DNA from: Anomaloglossus baeobatrachus
Lineage: Eukaryota > Chordata > Amphibia > Anura > Aromobatidae
Direction: 5' to 3'
Assembly: GCF_048569485.1 (NCBI RefSeq)
Contig: NC_134356.1
Span: forward strand, 532,964,556 to 533,028,555
Length of the DNA: 64,000 nt
Under the pieces are notes generated by a model that was not told the DNA's origin, did no database searches, and saw only the letters and a list, made by a program, of their open reading frames with translations. The position numbers and the translations under genes are program-made. Of the stretch, positions 1-50,890 are shown piece after piece; position 1 is the stretch's first letter; every line of letters starts with the position of its first letter.

Positions 1-1355
1 CATGGCACAAGAAATACAGAATGTAGAGTAGGACCCCCCTATTGAGATTTGCCGTGACGTTGGCAGGGGTGGCTCAAAAAATTGATCAATTATTTGCTAA
101 AAATCTCATTTTTTTATTATAGTACAGTTGGAATAAATTTGTGAATTTTCACTTTTTATATGATGCATGCCAATTTCAGATCGTGCTGGTTCCCCCTTTT
201 TTTTCTCTGTTTTGACCGTAGTTATGCTACAAATCTGGTGTCTGACCAACACCATACCATGCACGCCTGATTTTGGCTTGCAATATATTCCTCCTGTTGG
301 TAGCTGTTCAGACTCAGTTACCTCACCCCTTTCCACAGGCAATGCTAATTAAGCACCATTCTTGGATCTGGTCCGCCTTTATCAATGGTTGCTTTTTGAC
401 ACTGGATCAGTTCTGATATAGTCCTGGTATGTGTAGGGCTTGCTCCACATGCTGGGACCTGGGCTGGTCTCTATCCACAAGTGCCTTTTTTGCAACATGG
501 AAGCGGCTATATACAGGTTGCAGGTATGTGTGCTCCATTATGGTTCTGCTTTTAACTTTATCTAGGAGGCCGCATGGCACATGAAATACAGAATGTAGAG
601 TAGGACCCCCCTATTGAGATTTGCCGTGACGTTGGCAGGGGTGGCTCAAAAAATTGATCAATTATTTGCTAAAAATCTCATTTTTTTATTATAGTACAGT
701 TGGAATAAATTTGTGAATTTTCACTTTTTATATGATGCATGCCAATTTCAGATCGTGCTGGTTCCCCCTTTTTTTTTCTCTGTTTTGACCGTAGTTATGC
801 TACAAATCTGGTGTCTGACCAACACCATACCATGCACGCCTGATTTTGGCTTGCAATATATTCCTCCTGTTGGTAGCTGTTCAGACTCAGTTACCTCACC
901 CCTTTCCACAGGCAATGCTAATTAAGCACCATTCTTGGATCTGGTCCGCCTTTATCAATGGTTGCTTTTTGACACTGGGAGGATCAGTTCTGATATAGTC
1001 CTGGTATGTGTAGGGCTTGCTCCACATGCTGGGACCTGGGTTGGTCTCTATCCACAAGTGCCTTTTTTGCAACATGGAAGCGGCTATATACAGGTTGCAG
1101 GTATGTGTGCTCCATTATGGTTCTGCTTTTAACTTTATCTAGGAGGCCGCATGGCACATGAAATACAGAATGTAGAGTAGGACCCCCCTATTGAGATTTG
1201 CCGTGACGTTGGCAGGGGTGGCTCAAAAAATTGATCAATTATTTGCTAAAAATCTCATTTTTTTATTATAGTACAGTTGGAATAAATTTGTGAATTTTCA
1301 CTTTTTATATGATGCATGCCAATTTCAGATCGTGCTGGTTCCCCCTTTTTTTTCT
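1..1355. repeat. 577-bp tandem repeat, about 2.3 copies
   Basis: The unit beginning CATGGCAC(A/T)(A/T)GAAATACAG starts at 1, 573 and 1150, giving periods of 572 and 577 bp. Copies 1 and 2 are nearly identical; one small insertion (GGGAGGATC against GGATC) explains most of the length difference. Copy 3 stops at about 1355 inside a T-run. The array may extend left of the window. The small ORFs repeated in each unit are not supported as genes. The repeat family was not recognised. Confidence 0.85.
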
Positions 1356-1589
1356 ATATCTTGGAATTGTGCAATATGTTTATATGTCTGCCTGTCTATA
1401 TGTAGCCATTATCGATCATATTCATTGCTGTCCAAAAATGCTAGAAAAAACACAGATGAAAACAGCATGCCAAAACTAAATTGAAAATGCGGCAAAAACA
1501 CACTTTTTTGCTGCTGAGTTTATCTTGCCAAGAGATGCAGAAATTTCTGCATTCAAATACTCAACGTGTGCACATACCATAAAACCTAT

Positions 1590-2010
1590 TATTTCTTCTT
1601 TATATAGAAGAGCAGTGATTTAGTAGGCAAACTGCCATATACATCACATGATAAAATCGAGCCTGCTGTATTTACATCATATAGAAGACTGATGAATATA
1701 CATCACATAGGATAAGGTGAGATTGCAAAGTATACATCACATTAGAGACACACTGCTGTATATACATCACATAGGATAGACTTTGACTGCTGTATATACA
1801 TCACAAAAGATACACTGCAACTGTTGTATAGACATCACATACAGTAGGATATAGGGTGACTTGTGAATTTGTCACATAAGATACACGGCGACTTCTGTGT
1901 ATACATTATATAGGATACACTGCGATTAATGCATTTACATAATCACACAGGAGCTACTGATGTATATACCTCACAAAGTATACAGCAAGTGTGCTGTATA
2001 CATCATATAC
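1590..2010. repeat. Degenerate minisatellite with TATACATCACAT core
   Basis: About ten imperfect repeats of roughly 35-45 bp with the shared core TGTATATACATCACATA(GGATA) run through this stretch. Examples are near 1634, 1690, 1732, 1762 and 1795. The spacing and the internal part vary, so this is an old or fast-diverging tandem array. Confidence 0.75.
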
Positions 2011-2948
2011 AATACTTGTATGGGACTTAGAATTGTATTACACCTTTATTAAATCATTGTAAAAGATTTGGAAACCACAATAGAGTAAGGAAATAACTTT
2101 AAGGTAACAAATGAAAACCATTACATAAAGTTAATAGGCAGCAGATGTTCATGATCTTTAATAGACACTTCCTTGCGTGTTCACAGTACCTTATATGGAG
2201 AAGGCCATCTGTGGTAGATTTCACAATATGTTGGTTTGTGTCTATCGGCATATAAAAAAAAATATTCTCAGCTCAAATGATTTTGACATAAAAGTATTTT
2301 AAAAAAGGTTAATTTTCTAATAAGGACAGGTTATTGTCAATATATTGAACATTTACACAGATTCAGAATGTATACTAGAAAATTGTATAATACAAATGGC
2401 ATATTATTAAATAGGTTTCTTAGACTATGAGGCAGGTGTACTTGCTTTGAAAAGTAATAGTGGAATGTTTAATCCTTTCTAAACGTTTTGCTATCCAATT
2501 CTAAAATTAGCACATCACGAGTCCAGCTCCAGACTTCCCATACAATAGCAGGTGCTGGTTTGTCCACTAAACAAATCCAAAACCTGTAGGTAAAATATGC
2601 AATTGTCTATTGGCGGCACAGGTGCGCTAGTGGAGAAGGTGTTCAAGATGGTCGATTATTTGGTTTTTGCTCTTGGAAACAACAAACATTGCATTGCACT
2701 TGATGTAAACTGCTACAGAAATTCGATTTTCTCCCACCCATTAGTTTACATGCATATTTGTCACTGGATTTAACAAGATCATCTGTATCATCACAAAACA
2801 GCTTAGCCCTGATGAGGATGGTGTACTTACTGTGTATATTCATCTTCACATTTTTTTTATTTTTTGATTTTCATCCAGAAAAAAAAAATATTTTTCATCT
2901 TGTCACTTGTATGCAATCTGTCTAGCATTCGTTTTTATATATCAGCAG

Positions 2949-3480
2949 TAGGGATGGGCGAACCTGAACTGTAAAGTTCGGGGTCCGTACCCAACACATG
3001 GTGTTCATGGACACGAAGCTCTGGGAAGTTCTTGTTACAGTTTGGGTCTAGTTCGGTCCAGGGGCTTAAAAAAAAAAACAAACCCCCCAAAAAAAACGGA
3101 CATTATTTAAAAAACATACAAACTATACTTACAGGTCCCACGACGAGTCCTGCAGACTGTCTCACGGCCTCTTCTGCATCCGATTATTGCTGTGGTGCAC
3201 TCCCAGTAACCACCACTGCCTAAAGGACCTTCCGTGATGTCCTAGCCATGTGACCAGTCTGCTGTGAATGTTGTACAGACATTTTGTTAGACTGGCCACA
3301 TGGCTATGAGGTCATGGCAGGTTAACTTCCGGCGACTGTGTTGGCTCATGGACTCAATTGAACTTTGACTGTCACTGTGCGAGTGTCACATCGGCATAAT
3401 CTGGTACGGCCGCACACTGTTCCGACAGGAGAGTCACCCTTCTGGTCACATGGGCATGACCTCGCCACAGGTCCTGCAGG
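2949..3480. repeat. Dispersed repeat starting GGGATGGGCGAACC
   Basis: It opens with TAGGGATGGGCGAACCTGAA, a start like that of short elements seen at 12850 and 30444 in this window and of a type common in frog genomes. An A-rich stretch follows at 3069-3105. The right edge is not clear. Confidence 0.4.
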
Positions 3481-3499
3481 GCAAAGAGTAAATCGATGG

Positions 3500-3760
3500 T
3501 ATAATACTTATGCTAATGCTAACAGGGGGAGGGGATAACTATGCAAACCTCCTCCCCCTGATATTATTTGATCCTTTGCTGCTGTCACTCAAGAAGCTGC
3601 AGATTTTATAAATTTTACTTTCTTGGATTTCAAAACCTAAACATCTGAGCTGAGCTGACCACTACAGGTATGTATAGAATCAGCCTGATAGTGCCAGTAT
3701 AGCACTGGCTTTAGCTTATATATGAAAATCCTGGTGATTGGTTCCCTTTAAGGAACCTAG
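3500..3760. repeat. Dispersed repeat ending TTCCCTTTAAGGAA
   Basis: The end (about 3690-3762, AAATCCTGGTGATTGG then TTCCCTTTAA) recurs at about 35030-35095 with moderate divergence, so this is a dispersed element. The type is not assigned. Confidence 0.4.
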
Positions 3761-3999
3761 CACTTTAGTGACATTAAATGGCCATGTTTCCTCTAGTGAT
3801 AAATCTACTTTAAAAGGCAAGTGTTCGCATAAAAGGACTTTTCAAACTAAACACAGTAGTAGTCTTGAAATAGTCAAGCAGTTCAGTGCGCTTTCCCCCC
3901 TACTAGTTTTCCATCTCCGCCCACCTTCGCTTTGATTGACAGTTCTGGCTTTACAGGAGCCAGAGGAGTGCAGAGATAGATGAAAAACAAGAACCATGT

Positions 4000-4575
4000 T
4001 TTTTCAAAAATAAAGTCCTAGCAAGGATTTTCAGCATTTTCGAAGCAAGGCTTAAGTATAAGCCTTATCCTAAAAATAAGCCCTAGTCATGGATCAATAA
4101 TGAAATGTGCATGCAGCTAAAAATGTTAAAGAATACGCAGGACACTTCATTATAGAAAGTAGATATCCCCAAAAGGAAGACAAAAAGACCCCAAATCATA
4201 ACACACACACACAGCGAGACCAATCGCTTCTGGCCGGCAGAGAATCTTGGGATGCAGTGCAGTGGAATACATATAGGACCTGCAGTGGAATGTATCAATG
4301 CGTTCCGTTGTATTGCAATCCGTATCGTTGGATGTGGTGTGTGATCTGATGTGTGTGAGCTTATCGGCCAGAAGAATCCAAGGACTGCATGGAATATACC
4401 TGCTGGGAGAGTCTGCCAAAGTCTTCTCCTGGAAAGGAGGAGGCAGGTGGGAGTTTTTTTTTCTTTTTTTGGGGGAGGGGGGGGAATAAACATACCCCCA
4501 ATTGTGTTTCCCCAAGAATAAGAGCTACCCAAAAATAAGCCCTAGCACTTTTTTCAAGGGAAAAAAAAAAACATA
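4000..4575. repeat. Dispersed repeat with AAAAATAAGCCCTAG ends
   Basis: AAAAATAAGCCCTAG occurs in the same orientation at about 4072 and about 4532, with further ATAAGCC/AATAAG motifs beside each. This resembles a widespread vertebrate short interspersed repeat with GAAAATAAG-type termini. The internal 400 bp carries a (CA)n run and poly-G. Confidence 0.4.
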
Positions 4576-4947
4576 TCAGTGTCTTAGTTTTGGAAAAACG
4601 CAGGAGTGTTTGGCTCCACCAGGGTGGTCTCGGCAGTTATTTGTGTTGACAGACTTCCTTTTCCAACTTCACACGTCTGACTTTCACAGTCTCTGTACAA
4701 ACTACAAAGCCCAGACCAGATGCAGGTCACTGGACCTGAACTCAACAGCCTCTTTGTTTGCCTATGGAGCTGTTTTTTGGTCTAGAGACAGGCAGCCAGT
4801 AATGTAATTTACAGTGTTTGTATTGGTGTGCTGCAATGGTGGCAATTTACTTTCATAGTTATCTGCATAGTTAATTTTTGAATGCACAAATAAGACCATA
4901 TATTCATAGGGAACAAACTGACTAATACAACTATAAATTAAACAATC

Positions 4948-4953
4948 TTTATT
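4948..4953 (-). promoter_or_regulatory. Candidate distal poly(A) signal AATAAA
   Basis: AATAAA on the minus strand, within ATGAAATAAAGATTG and followed by a T- and GT-rich stretch on the transcribed strand. It is offered as a candidate end of a long ABHD2 transcript. Single hexamers are common by chance. Confidence 0.25.
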
Positions 4954-7338
4954 TCATTATATTCAGTTCCATTAAATCCAAAAAGTAACAAAAAACGTTT
5001 TGATTGCAGTGAACCGCCATACATCGTATCATAGAAAGAAAATAACAAAATGCAAGAAAAAGTCACTGGTTTTAAGATAAAGTATGTGTATAGAAAATTG
5101 CATTGCAAGTTGCAAATCGCATTTCTAGATGTGACGGCGCCCTGTTGTGTAAAGCTGCAGTCAGTTCTTGGCCATTAGCTGGACCTTAAACACAAAGTGT
5201 TGGCAACCTTGGGCTGACTAACAGAAAACTACTACTATCAGGCCTGGTCAAGAGCCATCTGTGCAGTCAGACAAACATTTTAGGGCAGCATTTAAAGTTG
5301 TAAAATAAATCCACCATGAATGTTTCACCAATATTAGGAGCAAGCCAAACTAACTGAAGAATACAGTGAAATCTCTACGATGTGCACACACCATCTCTTC
5401 CCTGCTTATTAAGGCAAGTGTTTGGGGACGAGGACGCAACACAAGCAGATTGGTAAGATCATCGACAGTCAAAAGTTTTAAAAAATTGTTGATAAAAATA
5501 TCCACAGATATTTTGGGAGCTGGATTAGAAAAAGTTGGTGTACATTCCTCGAGCAGGTTAATAGGTGATGAAAAAAAGATCATTTATCGCTGTGTTGACT
5601 TGTGTAGACCACGAAGTCAGCACTTCAACAGAAACTATATTCTGTAGATATATGGCTTGCTCCAAAAGGCTTCTGTTCCTTTATGTTCATATTTGATTGT
5701 AAAAAGTTTGTTTTCCTGATTAGTTCTTACAAAAAAACATTGTGCATGCAATATAAATGTTAAAGGCGAAAGTACAAGATACGGCTGCACATAGTATATG
5801 TTGTGAAGCCAAAGAACTAGAAGTGAGTCCTTCACATCAAGGGAGCTTTGATGGGGTCATATGACTAGTAAAAGCCAAGTTGATTGGTCAGAGCGCTAGA
5901 ACGGCTCAGTATTTTAGGAATGGTAACCGCAATAAATGCTGCCCTATTGAAAAAGGATTGTGATTCGAGTCAACCAGCAAACAAAGGAAAAAGTGTACTT
6001 TACAGTTAGAACTTTTCTAGGACTTTTTGTACCCAATGTACCCACACGGACAGAATTGTGGGCCAAATGGATACCTGAGAAACAGATCACTAGCAATGAC
6101 TGACCACATTCTGCTATGTTACTGGTTTCCGCTGACTTTTCAGCTAAGCTTAGCATAAAATGGGCCGATTTTCCTATGAAAGCACTGGATACAATGCACG
6201 TAAAGTCCAACAATTGTGCTTTCACACACAATACATCAAGAGACAAAACTCGAAGCAAAAGGCTAAGAACATTTTGAGGAGCTTAAGAAAGTAGTACAGA
6301 CATTTGTTGGGGAAGGAATCGCATATTTAGCGGCAGTGTTGCAATTAGATGCATCAGTCAATGGCGCCAGGACCTGAAAGACCTGACAAAACCCATTGAA
6401 AAGAATCTTTACAACCCATTTTAAAACACCGAACATTAAAAAAATGTCTCCCAAAACCGAGATAAACAGAAGATAAAACAAACAACATGATATAATGTAA
6501 GAAGATAACTGGCAACACATTTTGTCACTATTGTATATTGTAACGTATACACTACGTGACATAGGGTGGCACCTATTTCAGAAACAAAAAAAACCTTTGT
6601 TACTAAGGCGGAGTTCACATCTGCATTGGAGGCTTTGTTTGTAGATGGCGTCATATTTAATGACAGAATGAAGAGTTGTGTCGAGCTATTTTTCCCACCG
6701 TAATGGACATAAGTTTATGGGGTCTCTTGGGTGTGGGTGGGTCAATCATGTGAATGGAGGTGGCATGCTATCATTTTCAGTTTTGTGTCAGATATGACAA
6801 TGCAGGTGTGAACTCAAGCGACTGCCGGTTTCACAAATCTCACAATCACGGTCTAAGTAAGGACCGGACATAGGCATATGTGGAGGCGGACGACTTTGCA
6901 CCAGTAAACTCCAGATCGGTCCAGATATTGTTTCCTGTGCGTGGAGTGTGAAAACAGCCTTAGAGCAGAAAATGATCACGGAAAGTGGACCTTTCGCCAG
7001 ATGTTTCATGTTGAACTGGAAACATGATGCAATAATGGCTTCAGAGTGGAATAAAACACTTTTTGGGGGGGGGGGGGGGGGTTTAAGAATTAGCCTATTT
7101 TTTGCAACAGTATTAGCAATTAAAGTATTAAGCACCTAAAGAGGAAAACAAAGTTAAGTCCAAGGTGTTGCCAGAGACTTTTCACTGGGGGAGTGTACAT
7201 CTGCCTTTATAATGCAGCCCAATCAAAAGCAGGCAGCAACAAAAAGCACAAGCCCCACGCTAGGTTAGAGCAGGTGTGAGTTGTAATGACAAACAGCTCT
7301 GATCTCTTGGTCTAACCTCCTGCATGATTAGAACACTA

Positions 7339-7756
7339 AGGGTACCGTCTCACTAAGGGTGAGCAAAGCACTTTGCTTAGTTACCCGATATTTACCCTGG
7401 CTGTGTGCAGGGAGCCAGCGCTAAGCGGTGTACGCTGGTAACCAAGGTAAATATCGGGTAACCAAGCAAAGCGCTTTGCTTAGTTACCCGATATTTACCT
7501 TGGTTACCAGCGTACACAGTCGGTGCTCGTTGGTCTCCCACAGTCAAACACACCGATGTGTGCTGCACAGCGGGAGACCAACGAGCAAAAAGTGAACCAG
7601 AACAGTGTGTAACAATCAGCAATTTCACAGCAGGGGCCAGGTCGCTGCTTAGTATCTCACACACAGCGAGATCGCTGATGAGGTTACTGGTACATCGCAA
7701 AACCCGTGACTCAGCGAGATCGCTAGCGAGATCGCTGCTATGTGAGAAGTAACCCT
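7339..7756. mobile_element. Harbinger-type MITE, family H3
   Basis: The ends are AGGGTACCGTCTCAC and, inverted, GTGAGAAGTAACCCT, with sub-terminal GCGAGATCGCT repeats on the right. It is non-autonomous, with no transposase ORF. Its middle (about 7376-7530) carries the module CGGGTAACCAAG / GGTAAATATCGGG and CAGCGCTAAGCGGTGTAC that recurs in three other MITEs. Confidence 0.65.
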
Positions 7757-10509
7757 AACACCTTTCAGCTAATGTCCCTGTGGGGAAATGGGCAGCAGAG
7801 ATGGGTTTCACTTACCTGACAAACCCTTCTGTCAGCTCTCCTCCTCTCATAGGACTGTCAGCTCTGGTGTACTGCCCCTTCATCCCACACTGCCTGTCTA
7901 TAGATGCGTCACTAATCACAGTGTCAGACACTGCAATGATCCGGCTGTCAACTCACTACCACTGGAGCTGCTGCAACCGCCTGACTTACTGTATCCTTCC
8001 CCATTACCTTGTTAACTATAATCCTGCAAAGGCAGTGCAGGCTGTCTACATGTCACACAGGAGTAGCCCAGAACACACTGCTCCTGTGTGAGCTGTAATG
8101 ACAGCCTGCCCCGATCTCACTGCAGCGATTACGCTTTGCTTGAGCATAGCAGACATGAGTGTGCATACATTTCACAAACTGAAAAACCTTCTCTAAGCGA
8201 TGGTGGGGGGTATGTTCTCTCTTTTGTGTGTTGCTGCCTGCTTATGATTATCAGCATCATAGAGAGGGGAAGAAGTACAAGCCCCTAGTGAAACTGGTAC
8301 AAAAATAAGAAATGTCAGTCAAAGTGGGTGTTAACGCAATATGTGCCAAATACTTTAATTTCTCCACAACAGAGAAATAAAGACAAAAAACAAAAACACC
8401 CACACATTTTATTCCACTCTTCAGCCACTCTTACATTGTTTGTCCAGCTCAACATGAAACATTTGGCGAGTGGTCTTCTTTAATTGTAGAATGCTAGTAA
8501 CACTAGCTTTGACCAAAATTTCCTATAATGAGAGCACAAAACCAAAAAAGTAACATCCTAGAGGTAAATGTTAATACGAAAAGGCAAAACAAAGGTTGTT
8601 ATTTCTGATATTTGTGGAATATATACAACATTCTAGCCATGTTATTATTCACATTTCAGAAAGCATTGGAAGACCCCGCACAACTCTTACTCCACGCAGT
8701 CATTGCCCAATGCTTTGCACAAAACATGATGGCAATAAATCAGCAACAAACATTCCAAAGAGGAAAAAAAAAAAAAAAAAAAAAACAAACTTTACAAATA
8801 GGAAATCTGATACAGAACAGCTCAGATCGTAGTTCGATATCACCAACATACGGTGGCGGCAGCCATTATATGGAATCAACATGGATTTGCTAAACACCAA
8901 TGACATCACTTTGGCATGAGAAACATAATGCAATGATTTTATCTGAGAAAATAAGTACCTCCACTCCAGTAGTATTTGCTAGCAGACTGATGACCAACTA
9001 GAGTATACATGTTATAACTAGATCGTACGTGACCTGGCGATATACTCATCATATGCACACCTACATTGATAACTATTGTCATCTACTATTTTCTGAGCAT
9101 CTATCAACCAAACAAAGCGGCCTCCAAGGAGGTACATGGGCAACCGGGAGCTTCCTATCAGAGTGGCTCAATGACAGAGCTATTTATCCAGAAGGGGAAC
9201 ATATTGCGAAAAGGCCCCTCAGCAAGACTAGAACTAGGATAGAAGCACAAGCCAGGCATATTAAGCAGTTACGGTGGATTTTGCTGAAATTCCATACAAA
9301 ATCATACAAAATGCTTTAAAATGCCCAAAGAACAAGGCAATGCTGGTGTTTCTGTGGATGCAATGTTAGAAAGAAACCAGCATACATCTGGAGCAGAGGC
9401 TGGACCTCCCAGACCTTCGTATGTCTGCGTCATCAGGTTCGGCCATTGTGACGCGTAGCATTTATACTGTAATTTCCTCGACTTCTGTGATCGGTACTTA
9501 CCCAGCTGTAACATGAAACACTTTGGTGTGTGGCAGTAGTTATATCCCTGAGTGTTACACAAAAAACAAAAAAAACTTGCATGCAAAATAATGACAAATT
9601 GGTACTGCACAATATTAAGGCCAAAAAAGTGACTGAGCGCCAAAATTTAGGGTAGTGCACAACAAACGAGGATACATATGACAAACTCAGCATCACGAAG
9701 ACAATAACTCAGTATAGACCTTACCTGAAGAAAACCACACAAGGTGTACGCTCATTATAGTAGGCCCATCACAAGCGGGTCCTTTTATGTTTGCAATGTT
9801 CTGGATGCTCAGAAGATAAAAATTATTTTAAAATGCTTTTATAACAATATAAAATAAAAATGTGCCCTGCAGCTCGTGTTCTGATGCTCAACCGGTCCCC
9901 ACTTCCCAGTACCATCACAACACACCAGAAATGGCTGGAAATACCCAGGTCACTGCTGCCGTTTCATTTTTCACCCATTTCCAGTGTCCTCAGTAAGCTC
10001 TGCCATGGACATGTACACAGATTTGGAAAGAAAAAATGAGAGCCTCTTTATAGATGGGATCAGCAAGTAAAGATCTGACGGGCCCAGGATATACAACAGG
10101 AGCTGCAGGGGCAATAGGGAATGTGGGTATTACATGTTGGTACTTTGTCCCCCTCATGCACATTGTTCTGGTCATTGTAGCATTATATATACACAAGGTA
10201 GAAGCATGGCTTTTGTTCTTCTTATATTGTCAGTCTCCAAAGCAGACTGTATAGCAAGAATGAAATCAAAATGAGATTTAAGGCAAAACTAAACAATAAT
10301 AAATGGTATGTCCCACTGCACATTACTACAATGTTCTACTTACTGCCGTCTACATCAAAGGTGCAGACACAACTTTCGTACAAACCCTCCTCCCCCCCAC
10401 CAAGACACATATTAAAGTGCTAATTTAAAAGGGAGCAAAGTGCACAATCTTAGAAGGGGGGGGGGTTTCAATGGCTAATAGAGAATTTGTCTTTCAATCC
10501 TGGTATTAA

Positions 10510-10846
10510 AGGGGTATTCCAATCTCCAAGATCCTATCCCAATATATAGTAGGCGTAATAATATCAGAAAATACCTCCAATTAGAAATGTTATATAGTTC
10601 TAATATAGCCACATCTCTTACCTCATGTGCATGGCATTGCAGTTTGGGTATCCATGTTATGACCACTCGTATAGTGACAGTTGGTTGGTCATAACCATGG
10701 ATACCTAAGCCGCAATGCCCTGCACATGAGGTAAGAGAGCCATGGTTATAATCAGGATAACTATGCTACATTTCTAATTGGGGGTATTTGCTAATATTAT
10801 TACTATACCTACTACATATTAGGATCTTGGAGATGGTAATAACCCT
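10510..10846. mobile_element. piggyBac-type foldback MITE with TTAA duplications
   Basis: TTAA at 10506-10509 and 10847-10850 flanks the element. The ends AGGGGTATTCCAATCTCCAA and its imperfect inverse form long arms, and CTCTTACCTCATGTGCA pairs with TGCACATGAGGTAAGAG near the middle. The TTAA target and AGGGGT ends match non-autonomous piggyBac-type elements that are abundant in frogs. Confidence 0.75.
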
Positions 10847-12849
10847 TTAATCTAAAATTACTGCTTGTAACATGAAATCAAAATCAGACATGTTAAATAA
10901 CACAAACCAGCAAAGTGCTAATTGTCTTCATATCCCTCTATAGTTTGCGATGGTAGCATTGGCATTTATCATACTGGAGCTTCCAGCTCACAATGTGCTA
11001 GGGAGAAACTTAAGTGCTTTTTTCAGTGCCCAGATTCAGAAACAACTGTAGCAGCCTTACTAACCAAGCGCCGTGCTCTTTAGATACATAACTATCGGTA
11101 AGAAACAATCTGGCTAGATGTTCACTTCCGAAAAGATGTAAGAAGCCTACGACATAGAAAAAACAGCATCTTCTACATTCAACAAATAACATAGAAGAAG
11201 ATCCACATATTGGACTGATCCCTTACAGAGCTGATGGGAGATTTCTTGGAACTCTGTAGACTAAAACATTAAGAAAATATACCACAAATATGTACAGAAA
11301 TTATCTACTATACATTGATAGCGGAGGATCAAGGCATAGAAAACACAAATATGGGAAGAAGATCTCAGTTTCCAAGCCCTGTGAGTAAAGACCCTGTTTT
11401 CCTGTAAAGTGCTGATCAGAGAGGAAAGACTGCAAAGAAGTTCTCACATCATGTACTGCAACTTATACCAAATGATGGCCCTCAGCTAGAGCTTTGAGGA
11501 GTTCATTTATGGCCAGCTGAAGCCTTGTAGGATCCTGTACAGCTGCTGAAACAGGGGCCAACTGCTTTATGGTTTGGATTTTTACGGAGCAGTTCACAAA
11601 GCTAAACATGGTCCCTTTAAATAAGATGTCAATAGTTTGTTGAAATCTAAGTTCAAAACTTTGATAAAAATAAAACTAATCATAACCAAAAGTGCAGTCT
11701 GAAAGATTGAAGAACCCAAGGAGGACAAGTGGGATTTTACTACACTACACAATACCCTTACTTGTCCCCTCGATTCAATGCTTAAAGCGCTCTGCCAGCG
11801 AGTAAGAGAAATGGCAAAGCGACGCTCATGAGACCGCACACATCACTCCAGCCGGACTTGGCCAAGATGTAATGTCCTTCAGGGTTTGGTGTAAATTCAG
11901 CCTTTTGCCAAAAGCTGCAGCATCCATGCCCAAAGGTTTCATTCACCTAGGTGACTTATAAAAGGGAAAACCAGGGTCACCCGAGAGTGTGAAGGACACC
12001 CACATTGCTTACTTGTGCAAGTGGAGAAAACTGAATGGCGTTCAATAACTCTCATACCGACGCTGAATTTTCACATTTTGCCAAGGGACAAATATGAATG
12101 GAGCAAATTCTGCATAACAATGATGTGGAGAATGATGATTTTCAGAGTTGTTAAAGGCCACAAATCAGTTTAGCAGGCTAGGTCCAAGGGCCACCACGTC
12201 TGTGGCCACGCTGCAGGAACTAGGATTTCCCCATATTGGAATGACGGGAACACAAGAAATTATCCTATGAAAAGATCCTGGTGAAATTACACATTACATA
12301 ATTTCCCCTCCATATTGTAATATAATTATGTCACCAATTTGAATTCTAGCGGTAACTAGACCCCGGGTGAGAGTTACCCATGTCTGTACACCAGTGTTCA
12401 TTACAACATTGGTTTTGTCACTTTTTTAAAACTCTGAGCAGGGTTAGCAAGAGAGGCATGGACAACCAAGGCCCTACACATTTACTGGGATTTGTGCTAA
12501 ACACTTATAGCGTTAAATAGTTGGTGTAGATTTTACTTTGCAAATGTGTGGGGTTACGTGTTCTTTTATTTTTTAAAGGGCTACTTATTTTAAGACTATT
12601 TACGTCCAGATAAAATCTTCCCTAAAGTGCACAATTACTTACCATACATAATATAATCAGACAGTAATTCTAGATATAATCCAGAAGACAGCTTGTCATC
12701 AGTGAGCCAGACATTGTATGCGTCAATTATTCATAGGTCTCTATTACCCCCCCTCTCCCCAAAAAAAGCCTAATTGAGCGATATGTGGCAGTAACTGCTG
12801 TATAGGATGGTACGGTTGAGTACACTATTCTACACAAAGGCAGCCAGTC

Positions 12850-13161
12850 GCGATGAGCGAACTGATTCACAGGAGCCTGGTCCAGTGGCCATGTCAGTAT
12901 TCTGTGGATTTCGGATGGGAGCCCTGCATACCCCCTCTTACTCGCCCATATTCCCAGCGCCACTTTATTACTTAAAGGCTACATGTGACATCATTGTTGC
13001 GGCCTGATGCACGCATGACATCACACAACGCCTAGTAATCAGAAAAGATGCAGAGGCTATCAGTAGATAGTAGGTGGTTCACAGGACTCCCATCCGGCAG
13101 CTTCAGAATACTGATGTGGCCACTAGACCTCGGTCCTGGCTCTTCAATATGCTCATCTCTA
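12850..13161. mobile_element. Foldback MITE with GATGAGC ends
   Basis: The left part (GATGAGCGAACTGATTCAC, then CCTGGTCCAGTGGCCA) pairs with the right part (TGGCCACTAGACCTCGG, then TGCTCATCTCTA). The element is non-coding. It is related in terminus to 14693-14943. Confidence 0.6.
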
Positions 13162-13912
13162 GTATCCAGCAAAATGAGCAGATAATGTAAGGAATGTTAT
13201 TTTTTCCTACCTGAGAGCCTATGGGTGACTGATGCCACCATATACTTATATAGTAGCATTCATTGGAGGTATATGTCAGGAAATCCTCCCTACATACACC
13301 TTTTCATACAATACAAAGCCAGTGTGAATGCACCCTAACAGAGCGTTTCTAAATACAATAGAAAAGTATGTGCCTCTATAAACAACAGACTCCATCGGTC
13401 TGGTAAGATTAGTTGGCCCCATAATGTGTCCAGTCTAGCTTCATAGCGCACATACTGTACATACAAGTGATAATAAACTAATGACTCACATAGATGTCAA
13501 CTTGACTTCCAAAAATTGGAATGTATGTTTAGCCTTGAGAATCTCAATTCAGATGGTGTATCTGTGGTAGACAAATATCTACTTTAGCTACTATTTGACA
13601 AGATATTGATAGAAATACAATGGCCTTGCTGTACCAAACAGCAATAAATATAATATAATATATATATACTACATAAAGCACTGCAGCAACTATCCAGAAT
13701 GGGAATGCAGGAGCTCTGTAGGCTTACAGTGGAGTCACGGCCTCTTCCCTTGTAGTTTTACTGCAAAGATAATCTGGGTAGACCCATGTAATGACGGACA
13801 GTCGCAAAAAAAAAAAAAAAAAAATACAGTAACTGTTAGTAAGGAATTATAAATGCATAAAAAACGATGGATCTGTAGACCAGTCTTTGGGATGATGACT
13901 GAAGTGCTCAGT

Positions 13913-50890
<36,978 letters not shown>

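Larger units (their letters stand above)
4948..13912 (-). other. abhd2: Candidate ABHD2 3' UTR and 3' flank
   Basis: Downstream of the stop there is no further gene. Mammalian ABHD2 has a 3' UTR of several kilobases, so a long UTR is plausible. Candidate AATAAA signals on the minus strand are at 12969-12964, 12570-12565 and 4953-4948; the last is followed by a T/GT-rich stretch. Three MITEs (7339-7756, 10510-10846, 12850-13161) lie within. The rest shows nothing I recognise. The true end is not decidable from sequence alone. Confidence 0.35.

Noticed and set aside
4083-4532. 149-codon ORF on the minus strand
   Set aside because: It crosses a repeat with (CA)n and homopolymer runs, and the plus strand has overlapping ORFs of similar length.
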